Assembly (NCBI GenBank): GCA_964035545.1 | Contig: OZ037767.1 | Coordinates: forward strand, 1,120,680-1,184,679 | Direction of reading: 5' to 3' | Source of the DNA: Bugula neritina | Lineage: Eukaryota > Bryozoa > Gymnolaemata > Cheilostomatida > Bugulidae | Length of the DNA stretch: 64,000 bases | Shown here: positions 13,481 through 26,200 of the stretch, piece by piece | How positions within the stretch are numbered: position 1 is the first letter of the stretch | Layout: every line of letters begins with the position of its first letter | The notes under the pieces: model-generated | The model's input: only the letters and a program-made list of their open reading frames with translations | The model's database searches: none | Told to the model about the DNA's origin: nothing | Made by a program: the position numbers and the translations under genes

Positions 13481-13950
13481 ATTAAAGACAAATTTTTAAA
13501 ACTTGAATTTGGTATATTTTAAAACCTGGACATTTTGTTTTCTAACACAATTTTCAAATTTTAAAGTAGTGTAGCAAAACATGTTATATAACCATGGCTT
13601 TGCTTTCTATTTAGAATAGCAATTTATATAAGTAAAGGCCAACATTTTACCCACTCTGTCTACCTCATGTCACTAGCATGCTATTTAATTACTGTATTTT
13701 ACACCTGTTACATTACGTAACGTCAGCGCTCTCAGCTTATGTTACGTAATGTTATATTATTTTATTATATAGAAGTAATAACACATCTAGACTATACCGG
13801 TTGCTGTAGAAAGAAAGAAAGCTTGGCATAGCTAAATGCTAGCTTTCACCATAAAGAAAACACACTTGCATATTTGAACTGAGAAAGTCTCCAACAGCTT
13901 AACTTCAGCAAATATAAGAGGCTAGTTTGAAAATCCTTAAGCTGAATAAA
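13481..13950 (+). terminator. Candidate poly(A) signals of the bZIP gene
   Basis: ATTAAA at about 13481-13486 and AATAAA at 13945-13950 are the first plausible polyadenylation signals after the stop. If the second is used, the inverted PAR-bZIP sites at 13710-13752 would be inside the 3' UTR. Confidence 0.35.
13710..13752. promoter_or_regulatory. Inverted pair of perfect PAR-bZIP sites
   Basis: ATTACGTAAC (13712-13721) and GTTACGTAAT (13741-13750) both fit RTTAYGTAAY without mismatch. They are reverse complements, with 12-bp arms (13710-13721 and 13741-13752) around a 19-bp spacer that contains an ACGTCA half-CRE overlapping the first site. They could be an autoregulatory element of the adjacent bZIP gene, or an RNA hairpin if transcribed. 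Confidence 0.6.
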
Positions 13951-13952
13951 CT

Positions 13953-15985
13953 GAAAGATGAAGTGATTTTAATGCAGTGATAAGAGACAACACAATTTGG
14001 CCCCCACTTTATGCAAAGATATTACAATATAGCTGCGAAAACTAAGTTTAAAATTTATAAAACCCACCCACATATAATATATAACCGTATCCCACGAAAA
14101 CAAACTCGATTACTTATCTATATGCAGAGTGCATCCTCTTTCCAATATTTTAATATTTAAATTGGCTAAATTGCACACAAATTTGGAGTTGTCTACACAA
14201 CGTGTAGTTGCAAAATTCAAGCTCTTCTCAGTAAAGTGACTTATTGTGGGAAATAATTCGAACTTACAGTTGACCTTTTAGGTCATAAAATAGCATACCT
14301 AAAAATAAAATAAAAACTAAACTTTTAGTCTATAAATATCAGGTTTATACTTTGTTTATTCTCCACTACAACAATCATAACCGAGTTATCATCGAGGTTA
14401 TCTTCAATTATTAATGGGACAATAATTCAGCTATTAGATATATTCACTATACAATTATTTAGTAGATTATAAATCGATCTTACTCAGAAAACTTACAGCT
14501 GCACTTAGATCAGAGGATTTGCATGTATTTAAGGAAAGTAACCAACTGTAGAGCGATTCCAACCAATAGTCCAATAATTTATTATGGTTCCCAGTGACAA
14601 ACAGTTTTGCACCTTGTATGTATAAAAACTTGTTTTTACATAATATTTAAAATAAAATCATGGTTTTGTTTCATCAATCAAGGACAGGATTAAAAGGATA
14701 ACTCTAAACAACTACCATGGTCTAGTTCAAAACTTTTTGCAGCTACATTGAAAAGACGACTCTTCATTTAATTGATTGAAACCAGATGCTTTTATCATCG
14801 GGATATAACAAGCCTTGCTTACTGGGGAACATTGAAGAAACAATAAAACTTAACAGGTTTTTCCATATTGTGCACAAGTTATAACTTTATTGCAACAATA
14901 CAAAATTTACCAGTTTTTTCGTGGCGCTGTAATGACAATAGTATCGTCACGTTATGATGACAATCAGCCTGCTAGGCTAAGCAGACTAAAAGAAGCTTCT
15001 AGACTACATTTGCTGGCATAAAATGTAGTCTGGTTGAGGGAAGGGAAGCACTTTTAGCTGGGGAGAAGAAACTAACACCAATGAGTGAGCCGCAGCACAG
15101 GCTACTGAGGAAAGGTGATCGTCTTACCATTGTACCTGCTTGGGAACTCATACTAAGAGGTCAAGGATTATAACAGATAACAAATAAACAATAAAAACCA
15201 GCAAAAACATTTACAGTATGATCAGAAGACAGAAATGTCACTGTAAGTGCTATATGGCAGTTTTCTACCCTTTGAAGTGTCATTTTAAGCATAGCAGGAA
15301 ATTTTAATATGATTCGATTGTCATAAAATTTTAGGTAGTGGTTTTTGTGAAACATGTTCTTTTGGAAATTTCTGACTTTTATTAATTTTCTTTTTCTTTT
15401 ACTCAACTTATTCTGGTATTATTCACTTACCAAGTGTAATCAATCAAATTGAAAATAGTAAAATTAGTAAAAAGTTGTAAACATCAAAGACAAAGGATGA
15501 TTATTGGAGGAATGAAATGACAATAAAAAGATGCTTTTGTGCAACATTAGATATTTTGCTTTTCAGTCTCCTGGTTTAAACTATAATTTACCTATCCCAA
15601 GTAGAGAGTCTTGACGTGAGCTAAATTTGGTTTGGTGACTGGCAAGCAGTATTTAGAAGTTGCTTTTCTTTTTTATGATGCTAACTGGTAAAATAGTGAT
15701 AGAACAATTTGGGTGCCTCACTGATGTTGAATTGTTCAATTGTTTTGTCAAATAAGAACAATTTACGAAACGATCAAATGTTTAAACTACATCTTCCTAA
15801 GCACTGAATGGTACTAATAAATGTAATTTCCTGCCCTGCTAGTGATAAGTGGCTGTCTAATACTATATAATGATACGATGGTGATGGTAATGTTTTTAAA
15901 TCCCTAATATACTGTATTTATAATGTTGATAATATCAAATAGGCTATAACATATTGCAATATTATCTATTGAGCAATTTAACTTC
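13953..15985. other. Intergenic, no gene seen
   Basis: AT-rich sequence without conserved frames. The 81-codon minus-strand frame at 15161-15406 has no motif and no splice context. Confidence 0.5.
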
Positions 15986-15989
15986 ACAT

Positions 15990-16722
15990 GCCATAACAAT
16001 AGTCATATATGTCTTATAGCAATAGTCATGTATGTCATATAGCAATAGTCATGTATGTCATATAGCAATAGTCATATATGTCATATAGCAATAGTCATAT
16101 ATGTCATATAGCAATAGTCATATATGTCATATAGCAATAGTCATATATGTCATATAGCAATAGTCCTGTATGCCATAGCAATAGTCATATATGTCATATA
16201 GCAATAGTCATATATGTCATATAGCAATAGTCATATATGTCATATAGCAATAGTCATATATGTCATATAGCAATAGTCATGTATATGTCATATAGCAATA
16301 GTCCTGTATGCCATAGCAATAGTCATATATGTCATATAGCAATAGTCATATATGTCATATAGCAATAGTCATGTATATGTCATATAGCAATAGTCCTGTA
16401 TGCCATAGCAATAGTCATATATGTCATATAGCAATAGTCATATATGTCATATAGCAATAGTCATGTATATGTCATATAGCAATAGTCCTGTATGCCATAG
16501 CAATAGTCATATATGTCATATAGCAATAGTCATATATGTCATATAGCAATAGTCATGTATATGTCATATAGCAATAGTCCTGTATGCCATAGCAATAGTC
16601 ATATATGTCATATAGCAATAGTCATATATGTCATATAGCAATAGTCATGTATATGTCATATAGCAATAGTCCTGTATGTCATAGCAATAGTCATATATGT
16701 CATATAACAATAGTCACGTATC
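15990..16722. repeat. 23-bp satellite with 92-bp higher-order period
   Basis: The basic unit is 23 bp (CATATATGTCATATAGCAAT plus AGT). From about 16300 the array is organised as 23+23+25+21 bp units. The diagnostic CCTGTATG variant recurs at 16303, 16395, 16487, 16579 and 16671, exactly 92 bp apart, and an earlier copy lies 138 bp (6 x 23) before at 16165. Expansion of a four-unit block is the simplest explanation. Confidence 0.95.
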
Positions 16723-17027
16723 TTACAGTTTGAAAGATTGCTTAATATTATACACTGCAGCTGGAAAGCCTTCAGTACCGTTAGCATACTTAATGAAATA
16801 GAACATCAGTGCCTATGACTATAAATAGCACCTGATTTCCTGTATAACAAAGCAACAAGTTGATACTGATTTACCACAAGTTGTCTGAAATTAAGGGTGA
16901 AATATATCACAGCGTCTTTTATAATAAGTGTATATTATATATATAGATAAAATATATATCTACTGTATGTATAATAAATGTAGAAGTGTTTATAAACAAC
17001 TATAATATGACAAAACAAAAAGTAGTA

Positions 17028-17095
17028 TGCGCGAGTGTGTGCGCGCGTGTGTGTGGTGCGCGTGTGTGTGTGCGCGTGTGCGCGTGTGCGCGTGT
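17028..17095. repeat. Alternating GT/GC purine-pyrimidine tract
   Basis: Mixed GCGCGTGTGT tract with nearly strict purine-pyrimidine alternation, a classic Z-DNA-prone sequence. The open frame through it is an artefact of the repeat. Confidence 0.85.
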
Positions 17096-19990
17096 AAAAC
17101 TAGCTCTAAGTTGTAGTGTTAACAGGTCTGCAAGAGTTTTAGTTAATTTCATGATGGCAAACTACCCATGATGGTGTTTCACTAGTAATTTCTATAAAAC
17201 CTTTTATTCAGATTATCACACTTTATGCCTTACAGAGACTAACTGACATAAGTCTATAAGATTAAAGCTTACTTAAGCCACAGTTCTTGAGAACTGTATC
17301 AAAACTTTGAGGTTTGATACCATAGGAACATATTTTGTTAGAACCAGGGCTAAAGATTATCTTAGAAATTGAAGAGCCACTATTGAATTACTTGAATTGT
17401 TTCTAAAACTCCCAACTTAACGAGAGATTAACCTTGGTGTGTCAGTTTAATATACAGGAAATGCTTCTAGTAGTATTTTCTAACTACTCAATAGAAAGTA
17501 CTGTAACTCAATTTACAATGTCCTATTGTATGAATTAATTCAACTTCTCATATCTATTAAAATAACGAAAATACTCATCAATCAGATTCAAAATTGAATT
17601 TTTCCATCAAAAGTTTAGTCTGAACGCAGAGCTTTGGTTACAAAGAAGCACATCATCTCACTACCTTACAATGTCGGCAATAAATTTACAATTTCAAGAA
17701 AATTCGAGTTCAATAATCCACTTGTAATGTCTGCCTCTTTTTGAAACAGAACAATATGGGTGTAACTATTCCATGTATAAAATAATTATACGAATACATT
17801 CTGCATGAAAGTGTAAGTGAGATTGCTTGAGTACTGTATGTGAAAAATGCTTATATTTTACTCATTACTAAAAATAACATTTTGATCAATTGATGTTATT
17901 CGTGATGATTAAACAGTGTCTATTATGAATAACTACTATGTCATTAGTCGAATTGGCTAATGTGATAACAATTTAATCTTGTTATGATTGTTATTCGAAA
18001 TATTCTAAAATATCACACAGATGCACTATTTCACTACTCATTGATGTCATTATTTATTGCTCCAAATTGTTTACTCCAGTCACGGTAGCCACTTCATCTG
18101 CTGAACTGATGGATGGGAAGAGCTAACTATTTGCACTGATGCATGAACACTGTATACACTCATAATTATGTTTAAAGGCAAAACAATAACTTGTAGTATA
18201 TTATGTCAATGAAAAGCCTAACTAAATTTCTAAAAGCTTACAACACAAAATAAAATAATATAAAAAGTTATTACTTAATATTCAAACACTAATTGTTAAT
18301 TAAAACTATTCTTTTTATTTTGAAAATGGTAATATTATTTTTGACCAAAACATAATATTAAACTCTAAAATTACATAAGACTGCATTTATAGATTTCAAA
18401 ACTATAAGGACTTATTGAGATTAGCGTCATGCCTAATGTATGGTAATTAATAACACTGGAGTACTGGAAGTGAATTATGAAGGGCTGTGACATGAGGGAC
18501 ACACCTGGTACTGGCTGGAAACGATTCCGCTTGCCAGCCAATAGAATGCCTCGTTGAGTTGGCTGATGCAATACAGCCAAGCTTGTGTTGTACAGATGGA
18601 TTTTAGTAAAATATGAAATATTGTCAGAATATTGCTTTTGCATTGGAACGCTTATACTTTCTGTGGATTGTACTATTAATTAATGAAAATATAAAAAGAC
18701 TCAGGAATTATTATGCTTGTTTGTAGAACACTGCATGTGTAGAAAAATGTGGAATAGGTAGGCCACATTTTGAGTAGCAACATAATGACTTTTAAAGTAG
18801 AGCATTTTTGGTCCTGTTGACAGCATTTTCTAGTACAATCAGACTACTACCACTGAATACCTACTTCATTAAAACAATGAAAAAGACTGTAGTTGAATTC
18901 ATTTTAACAAATTGTTAAATAAACAATATTTACCACCAATGCATGGCTTGCCGCAGCCTCAGTGGTGCCATTTCTGGGTTACTAACACAATCAGTACTTG
19001 CTGCAAACCTGCATATGGTTGGATTCTAAACAATGCAGTCCTTGATGCCAGCTTGTGTTCTATTAAAATTGCTATACATTTTATTTTAGCGTTGTTGCTG
19101 ATTAGGTTTTATAGTTTGCAAAATTTTATAAATAAAAAATCAATCTTTCCCAGCAATTTCTCCAAAGAGTTAAATCATAGTGTTATGTCACAATCGCCAA
19201 CGGAAGTGAAGCATTTATAATATTTTAGCTTGAATATATTTTGGATTTTGATTTTATGTCATCTAGTTTCAACTAGGCTAGTTCAAGTATAATCCAATTA
19301 AATTTAAAAATGGCTTCAGCCTTGCTTTAAATAAAGAAATGACTGATTAATGAATAAATTAATTTGCCAGGTGCTTATAATATATGCTTACATATGCTTA
19401 CACATGCTTATATAAGCTAGTAGTTACACATGCATATAGGAAAAATAGCTTTTCACACAAATGAAACGACAAAATTGACAATTGGTAATAATAATATATA
19501 ATATGGGAAAATAAAATATATGCTTATATATGCTTATAATATATGCTTATATATGCTTATAATATATGCTTATGTGGATATAACATCTGATGCATTATTA
19601 GTTTATATAATAGTAATTAATATTTGATATGCAATAATATATGTATATATGTATATCAACGGTATATAAAGTTACAATGCATAAATATTGATAGTTACAT
19701 GATTAAAAAATATATAAGTTAGTTTGATAAAAGTATAATATTATGTTTAAACATTTAAAAGTTTGAAAACAAAAATAAAAACCAAAAATTTGTATTTTAG
19801 AGCTGATGCAATGCAAGTTTTTGTAATTAATTGTCTCATAGGTGAAGCAAAACCAAAGTGTTGAATGTTTTATTGCACATAGAACTTGCATTAGGCCACA
19901 TCAAACAATACATTAGTCCCAGACACACGTGCAATTATGAGCACATGCTGGCGACTGTGTACAGCGTTGTCATGGATATGGGTCTTGCTA
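17096..19990. other. Intergenic, no gene seen
   Basis: No supported gene. About 19375-19575 contains a degenerate ATATGCTTAT repeat. Copies of TGATGCAAT occur at 18564-18572 and 19804-19812 (see the response-element entry). Confidence 0.5.
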
Positions 19991-19997
19991 AAAAGGC

Positions 19998-20084
19998 TGA
20001 TGCAATGCGCATAATAATATAACGACTATATAGGGCGCGTTGGCATTACGCCTTTGATATAGTATATAGCGTAGCATTGCATCA
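19998..20084. promoter_or_regulatory. Inverted pair of amino-acid response (C/EBP-ATF) elements
   Basis: TGATGCAAT at 19998-20006 and its reverse complement ATTGCATCA at 20076-20084 lie within GCTGATGCAATGC arms that are perfect 13-bp inverted repeats. The nonamer equals the mammalian CHOP amino-acid response element bound by ATF4-C/EBP. The pair ends about 40 bp upstream of a TATA box and 120 bp before the presumed GGT first codon. Two more copies occur at 18564 and 19804, and TGATGCAAG lies in intron 1 at about 21039. Control of GGT by amino-acid stress is an inference. Confidence 0.55.
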
Positions 20085-20124
20085 GCAGCCGATGTCAATG
20101 AGTTCTTTCAGCTGTAGCTGAGTG

Positions 20125-20160
20125 TATATAAGTAGCATTGTCCGTATTGGCTTTCATTCA
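20125..20160 (+). promoter_or_regulatory. TATA box and initiator
   Basis: TATATAAG at 20125-20132 is followed by TCATTC at 20154-20159, which fits the initiator consensus TCAKTY. The A of the initiator is about 31 bp from the TATA box, the expected spacing. It predicts a start near 20156 and a 5' UTR of about 47 nt before the ATG at 20203. Confidence 0.6.
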
Positions 20161-20202
20161 TATAGCAACAGTTAGAGCTAAAGCACACGAATACTATTCA
20201 AC

Positions 20203-23200
20203 ATGAGGTTAGACAAGAAAGATAGCTTAGTAAATGCTGGTGAGTTTTGATATATTATTATAATAGTATAAATATATACACTTATAGTACGTGACATTGT
20301 ATTATAGGCATATGATGCAGTAATATAAATATATTATAATTATGCCAAGGCCTAAGTACTGGTTTCAGGGGTTTTATTGAACAAAATACCATTTTAGTAT
20401 ATACTAAAACATTTAAAATTGTACAATATGGCATAGCAACAGGCATTTATACAACATTTATAACTAGAAGTTACAATATTAATATATTTAAGCTGGTTAT
20501 ATATATAGTTGTGCATTCCTAATTCTTTTACAACAGAAAGCCAGCATTACTTTTGTAAATTCTAAATTACAAAAGTATGATTAGGGTACGTGTTTTACAA
20601 ACAACATATAAAAAAATATATTTCAAGCTCTCGATATTTGGCATTTAGCCAAGTTTAGATACTTTTTTCTACTTCTGTGAACTATTAGATTTCTTTGACC
20701 TTACATCAAGGTCATTAGCCTAAACAGCTTGTTTCCCTAGATTAGCTTCCCCAGGGCAATAGCAAGCCTTAAATAAGCTGTAATTATGTAATGAATTAGC
20801 TATAAACTCTACCCACTGCATGCATTTAAAAACTATTTTCCTCTATTGGGTAGGGCTGTAATAGCTAAATGCTAATGTATCCATTTTACTAATTAGCAGT
20901 CTTGAAATAAAAGCTAGTATTCAACTGAACTACATTGGCTAGTTATTAAACTTCATTATATAACTGGGTGTTAGTTGTTAAAGTGAAAGGATATAAGCAT
21001 GTGATAACCTCCTCAGGTGAAGGTCACTGCACTCTTGCTGATGCAAGGTTCAGTTGATTTGCTCTCAAGGAAACGCCTGATTAACTGTTGATTTAGCAAG
21101 ACATTGCATTGTGGGGAAGCTTGAATTGCGACAGTATTGAAACAGAGGTCTAACTGAAAATAATTCACCAATCAAAGAGTGTTTTTGATTAGTGCAATAA
21201 TAAAGTCATAACAATGGCTTTCATCACAGTATGAGTGACTGTGGTTGTAGATTTGTACTTTGATCTGGGGAATAATGGAGTACAGTAGTGGAAATTTCCA
21301 CTCTGAGAACTGCGTTGGTGGTTAATGAGTGTGCCCCTGATAATTATTAATATTGACTTCTCCCCTAAAAGCTATTGAAGACAGTTGCTGTCTCTTTCCA
21401 TGGAATTTTTTCCATGCACGTATTTCACAGATATTGTTATTTTATTATTTTTATCAAAAGATCCCATTTCGTTATTTCTATTACACATTTATTTCTATTA
21501 AGCACTTAATTTCTATTTAAATACTGACCAAAACAATGAAATTCGTTCCTGGCTGGTACATACTTTGCTTAGGAAAGTTTAGCACTACTACCGCTGAATA
21601 GATTAAGGGAAATCCCTTGAGCCATCACTCCTTCCACTGCAATCAATAAATTTGCTCAATTTCCAGATTAGCTGAGTAGGGGGCTTGATGTATGATTCCA
21701 TAAATTCTATTGTTTTGACTTTTTTAGAACTGTGGCTTTGTTCATTAGTATCAATGATTAGCTGTCTGTTTGTTTACTTGGCAGCCTGATATAATAGCAT
21801 CAGGAGTGTGCTGTGGGTGGGATTCTCTACTAGCTAATGAATGAATAACTATTTTTATTTCCTCTTACCAGGAAATGACATAAACACACGTAATTTGTTT
21901 ACCTCAATCATCTGTGAGTGCTTAAAGCAAGCAAACATGCATGCAATTATTTTATTATGCAACTGAACTCACGTGGATATGATTTTACCAGATTTACAAC
22001 AACACTCAACTAGTGAACATACTGCATGAATAACACCATAATACTGCATTATATCATAATACCTAATAATCTGGTGGATAATAATTTTATGCTCACAAGT
22101 TTTGTTACCTCCCAAACTCAAGAGTAAAGTGAATAATCTTGTAGATTCGGTAGATGTGACGAACTGCATCGAATGCCTCGACAGCTGTCTAAGTGGAGTG
22201 GAATGTGATTCTGATCTCCACAGAATGAGAGACATCAGTGAAGTCATCAATCTGAGTGACTACTCCGACTGCTCCCGGCAGCGGGAGCAGCGGAAGGTCG
22301 AGTGGCCGAACTCTCCCCTCGACAGAGGCGGTCAGTACAGATTCGCAAGCGTTTCCTGTGCCGAGAAGAAATGCTCAGCGGTGGGAGTGTGAGTAGTGCC
22401 TGATATTCTTCTTAATATCGAATTGTATTTGAATGACTAGTAGAAACATGTAACATAATAATTATAAAGCTTGTTCATAGTTTTTATCATTAAATACTAT
22501 ATTATATTACAGATATATCATGCACTATACTGCATATAATACCATTTAAAAAAATATGTTGTATTATTTTCTATCAATGTTGTTGTATGTTAATTCTATT
22601 CTCGATATTTTTACAGACAAATGTTGGCTGAAGGCGGGTCAGCTGTTGATGCTGCCATAGCTGTGTCACTAGCAATAGGAGTTGAAAGATCTCTGTCTAG
22701 TGGCATTGGTGGAGGCGGTTTTATGACATACTACAGCAGGTGAGCATCCCCCCCCCCCCGCATAGCCTTATGTACTTTCTTAGACATTTGCTAGAGTAGA
22801 CAAAATGTTTACATACACAAAATAGAAATGAAGATAAATAGTACATGATATCAATTTATTGTTCTAGAGAATTGGAAGAATCGTATATCCTAGACTACAG
22901 GGAAACAGCACCTAAGTCAGCCTACAGTACCATGTATGAAGACAGCAACCTAAATACAAAAATAGGTAAGTCTATTGGACATGATGTAAAATGTCTAAAC
23001 ACTCACTCACTTTAATTCTATGACATATTGTATAATACTTGCTGGTGTTATAGGAGGTGGTTCTATTGCGGTGCCGGGTGAAGTATCGGGAATGTGGGAA
23101 GCCCACCAGCGATTTGGTAAACTGAAATGGTCGAGATTGTTTGAACCGGCAATAGAAATGGCGGAGAAAGGCATAAAGCTCAATGGCTACCTTTCTAGAC

Positions 23201-26200
23201 AACTAGCAAAGTACTACCCCGAGTTTGATTCCACACTGCAGTAAGTCATAGTCACAAGTATTAACGAGATGTTAACAAGGGACTAGTGCTCATATTATTA
23301 TTGTGAATCGATTGCATTTCTGCAACATTTGATTTGATTTTGCAGAGAGATATTCACAAACACAGAAACTGGAGAAGTAAAAAAGGAAGGAGATACGGTA
23401 GTGTTTACCAAACTAGCTGAAACTTACAGACGTATAGCAGCAGAAGGACCAGAAACTTTCTACAATGGAAGTCTGAGAGACGATATTGTGGCTGATTTAG
23501 AAGAGCTAGGTTAGTAGAAGTTTGTTTTATATTAACTTGAAAGTTTGATGTTACTTATAGATAGTAATAATAATTTAGAACATAATTATATCAGTTATTT
23601 AACAAAAACCCTTACAAAATTAACTAAATATATTCATGTTAAGTAGAAAAGGAAAAGCCTATAGAAAGGGAATATAGATAAAAATTAACAGAAAAATATT
23701 ATTGTATTGTTTTTAGTTTATTCCTCTTTAGCTATACATTATTTCAGTGAGGAGTAAACAATTTATCTCTGAGAATTCTATATTGATGTTTAATGAGATC
23801 TCGTTAGGATGAGTATTTGTAAATAATATATGGATACAAATATGCCAACTGATGTTTATCTAGAATGTTGTTGTTGCAGACGGGCAAATAGTCACAGCAG
23901 AGGATCTTGCTGAATACAGAACAGAATTGCGGGCACCTGTAACAACCACCCTCAAGAATGGAGGATATACAGTTATATCTCCACCACCTCCATCTGCAGG
24001 TCCAGTCTTACAAGGAATACTCAATATCTTAGACGGTAAGTGTTGAAACTACCCAGTGGCCCCTGCGGTGTAACGGTTAGGGCGCCGGTTTACAATTCGG
24101 AGGTTTGAAACCTAGTGGGTACAAATATTTTACAGTAGGAATATATTATGAAAAAACTTTTAAGTTTCTAAATGCAAATTATTAAATTTGTTTAAATTTA
24201 TCTTCAAAATAAAACCTTTCCATTTCAGGATATCACTTCACCGCAGACTCCATCTCGTCTAAAAGAGAGCACATAGAGTCTACAGCCACCACCTACCACC
24301 GTGTGGTGGAGGCAATGAAGTTTGCCTACTCCACTAGAATGGACCTGGGAGATCCAAAATTTTCCGACGTGTCGGAGGTATGTTGTGGAAAATTACCAAA
24401 AGATTGCATGGCTAATCCATCATCTCCTAATCCAGAGCTGCCAAACGCATTTTTAATGGAATATTTTAATGGAGATGATCATTATTAATCCTGCCAGAAT
24501 AAATTATGACAGTAATTTCCTTTTCTTTAATGGTTCAATTTAACTGATCAATGTAGCTTTTTATGTTAACTTAAAACGTCCATTTTTTATTTGGTTATTA
24601 GATAGTTGAGAATTTAACTGACTCCGAATATGGAGCTGAGTTGAGGAGCAGAATATGTGATGACACAACTCACAGTATAGAGTATTACGGAGCCACAACA
24701 GACTCTAGGAAGACAACAGGAACTAGTCAGATATCCGTACTAGCTGGTAACGGAGACGCCGTATCACTCACCACTTCCATCAATGCGTGGTAAGTCCTAC
24801 ACTCATTAGGAGGGAAGGAGTGACAGCTGTAGACAATGCTTGATATGCAGCTTGTAGACATTAGAAGAGTAGTTTTGTTGAACAATTGATATCTTCAATT
24901 TTTTTATATACATACTAAGCAGAAGTGAATAAAAATTGAACTGAGAATCAAAGGAATAGCCCCACTCTAACATTGCTGAAGGCTGATACATTGTCCTAAT
25001 ACAAGTTTCTTATAAATCATAACATCTAAATTTATATCAAGTTGTACCAGTATTTTTCTGTGCACTGTAGCTTCACAAGTTATATTTATCAACGTTCGAT
25101 ACCATTGTACCTAGTAACCTAAAACAGTTTGCATAACCAAGTGCTGGTAGACTTTCGATTATGACAACCCAATGCTTAATTTCTACATCTCACAAAGGTA
25201 AAAATTTGTAATAAAAATTAGTTGCTAAGCAACAAAACATTCACTTCCTATTTTTGCTTTTAATAGCTGGGGATCCAAAAGAATGGGAAAAAGAACGGGT
25301 ATCATATTCAATAACCATATGGATGATTTCTCTATGCCCGGCACACCAAGTTGGACAGAAGACGCGTGGGTAGCGCCATCTAACTCAGCTAATTGGATAG
25401 AACCAGGGAAGAGACCTCTATCAGCCATGTGCCCTTCGATAGTGACAGACTCAAATGAAGATGTCATTTTGGTCACTGGTGGATCAGGGGGAGCACAGAT
25501 TACCACTGCTACAGCTCTGGTACGTATCAACAGCTGAAGTCAAACTGATCGTTAAGTGAATTCATTACTTCTATTAATAACTGTTTGGTTGGAGGAAACT
25601 TAATTCAATTAATTCATATTTCAGACTATGATAAACTACCTGTGGTTTGGTCACAACCTACTAGATTCTGTATCAAAGCCAAGATTACATAATCAGCTTC
25701 TACCCAACACCATATTCTACGAAAAAGGATTCCCAGAGGTGAGCCGCTGCACAGCTATTATAATTTTGACAAAACTTGATTGTTTGTTTGTTTGTTGTAT
25801 TTCATTAAAATAATATCTAGAAAAACATTAAAAGAAGAAATGTCTTTATAGAAAATACTTTACTAAATTGTGTTTATTTAAAATATTAATATTACACAGG
25901 ATAGTTAAGGGCATCCTCCACATAAATATGATGAATTTGTAGTCTCAGTTCTTAATTATTATTTCTCTGTGGGTGGTGTGCGTGTTGCCTACTAATCATA
26001 ATATAGCATGAGGTTTAGCCGTGACCAATATACAGCCACATCTACTAGAGCTGCACCTCTTCGAATTATTATTATTTGTGCAGTCAATGTTGAGTTTGCT
26101 CAGTGTCTGTGGTTAATTATCATCAATTTATCATAGGCTGCATGTATTACAACATGGCATTCTCTTCTCATCAAGTTACAGCTCAATAATAAGCCTACTA

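Noticed and set aside
15990-16722. CRISPR-like regularly spaced repeats
   Set aside because: Units are contiguous with no unique spacers, and the genome is clearly eukaryotic; it is a satellite.
24051-24125. Functional tRNA gene
   Set aside because: Anticodon and T stems are mispaired; a SINE head or decayed copy explains it better.
25225-25530. Minus-strand 101-codon frame opposite GGT exon 10
   Set aside because: Shadow of a conserved coding exon on the plus strand.
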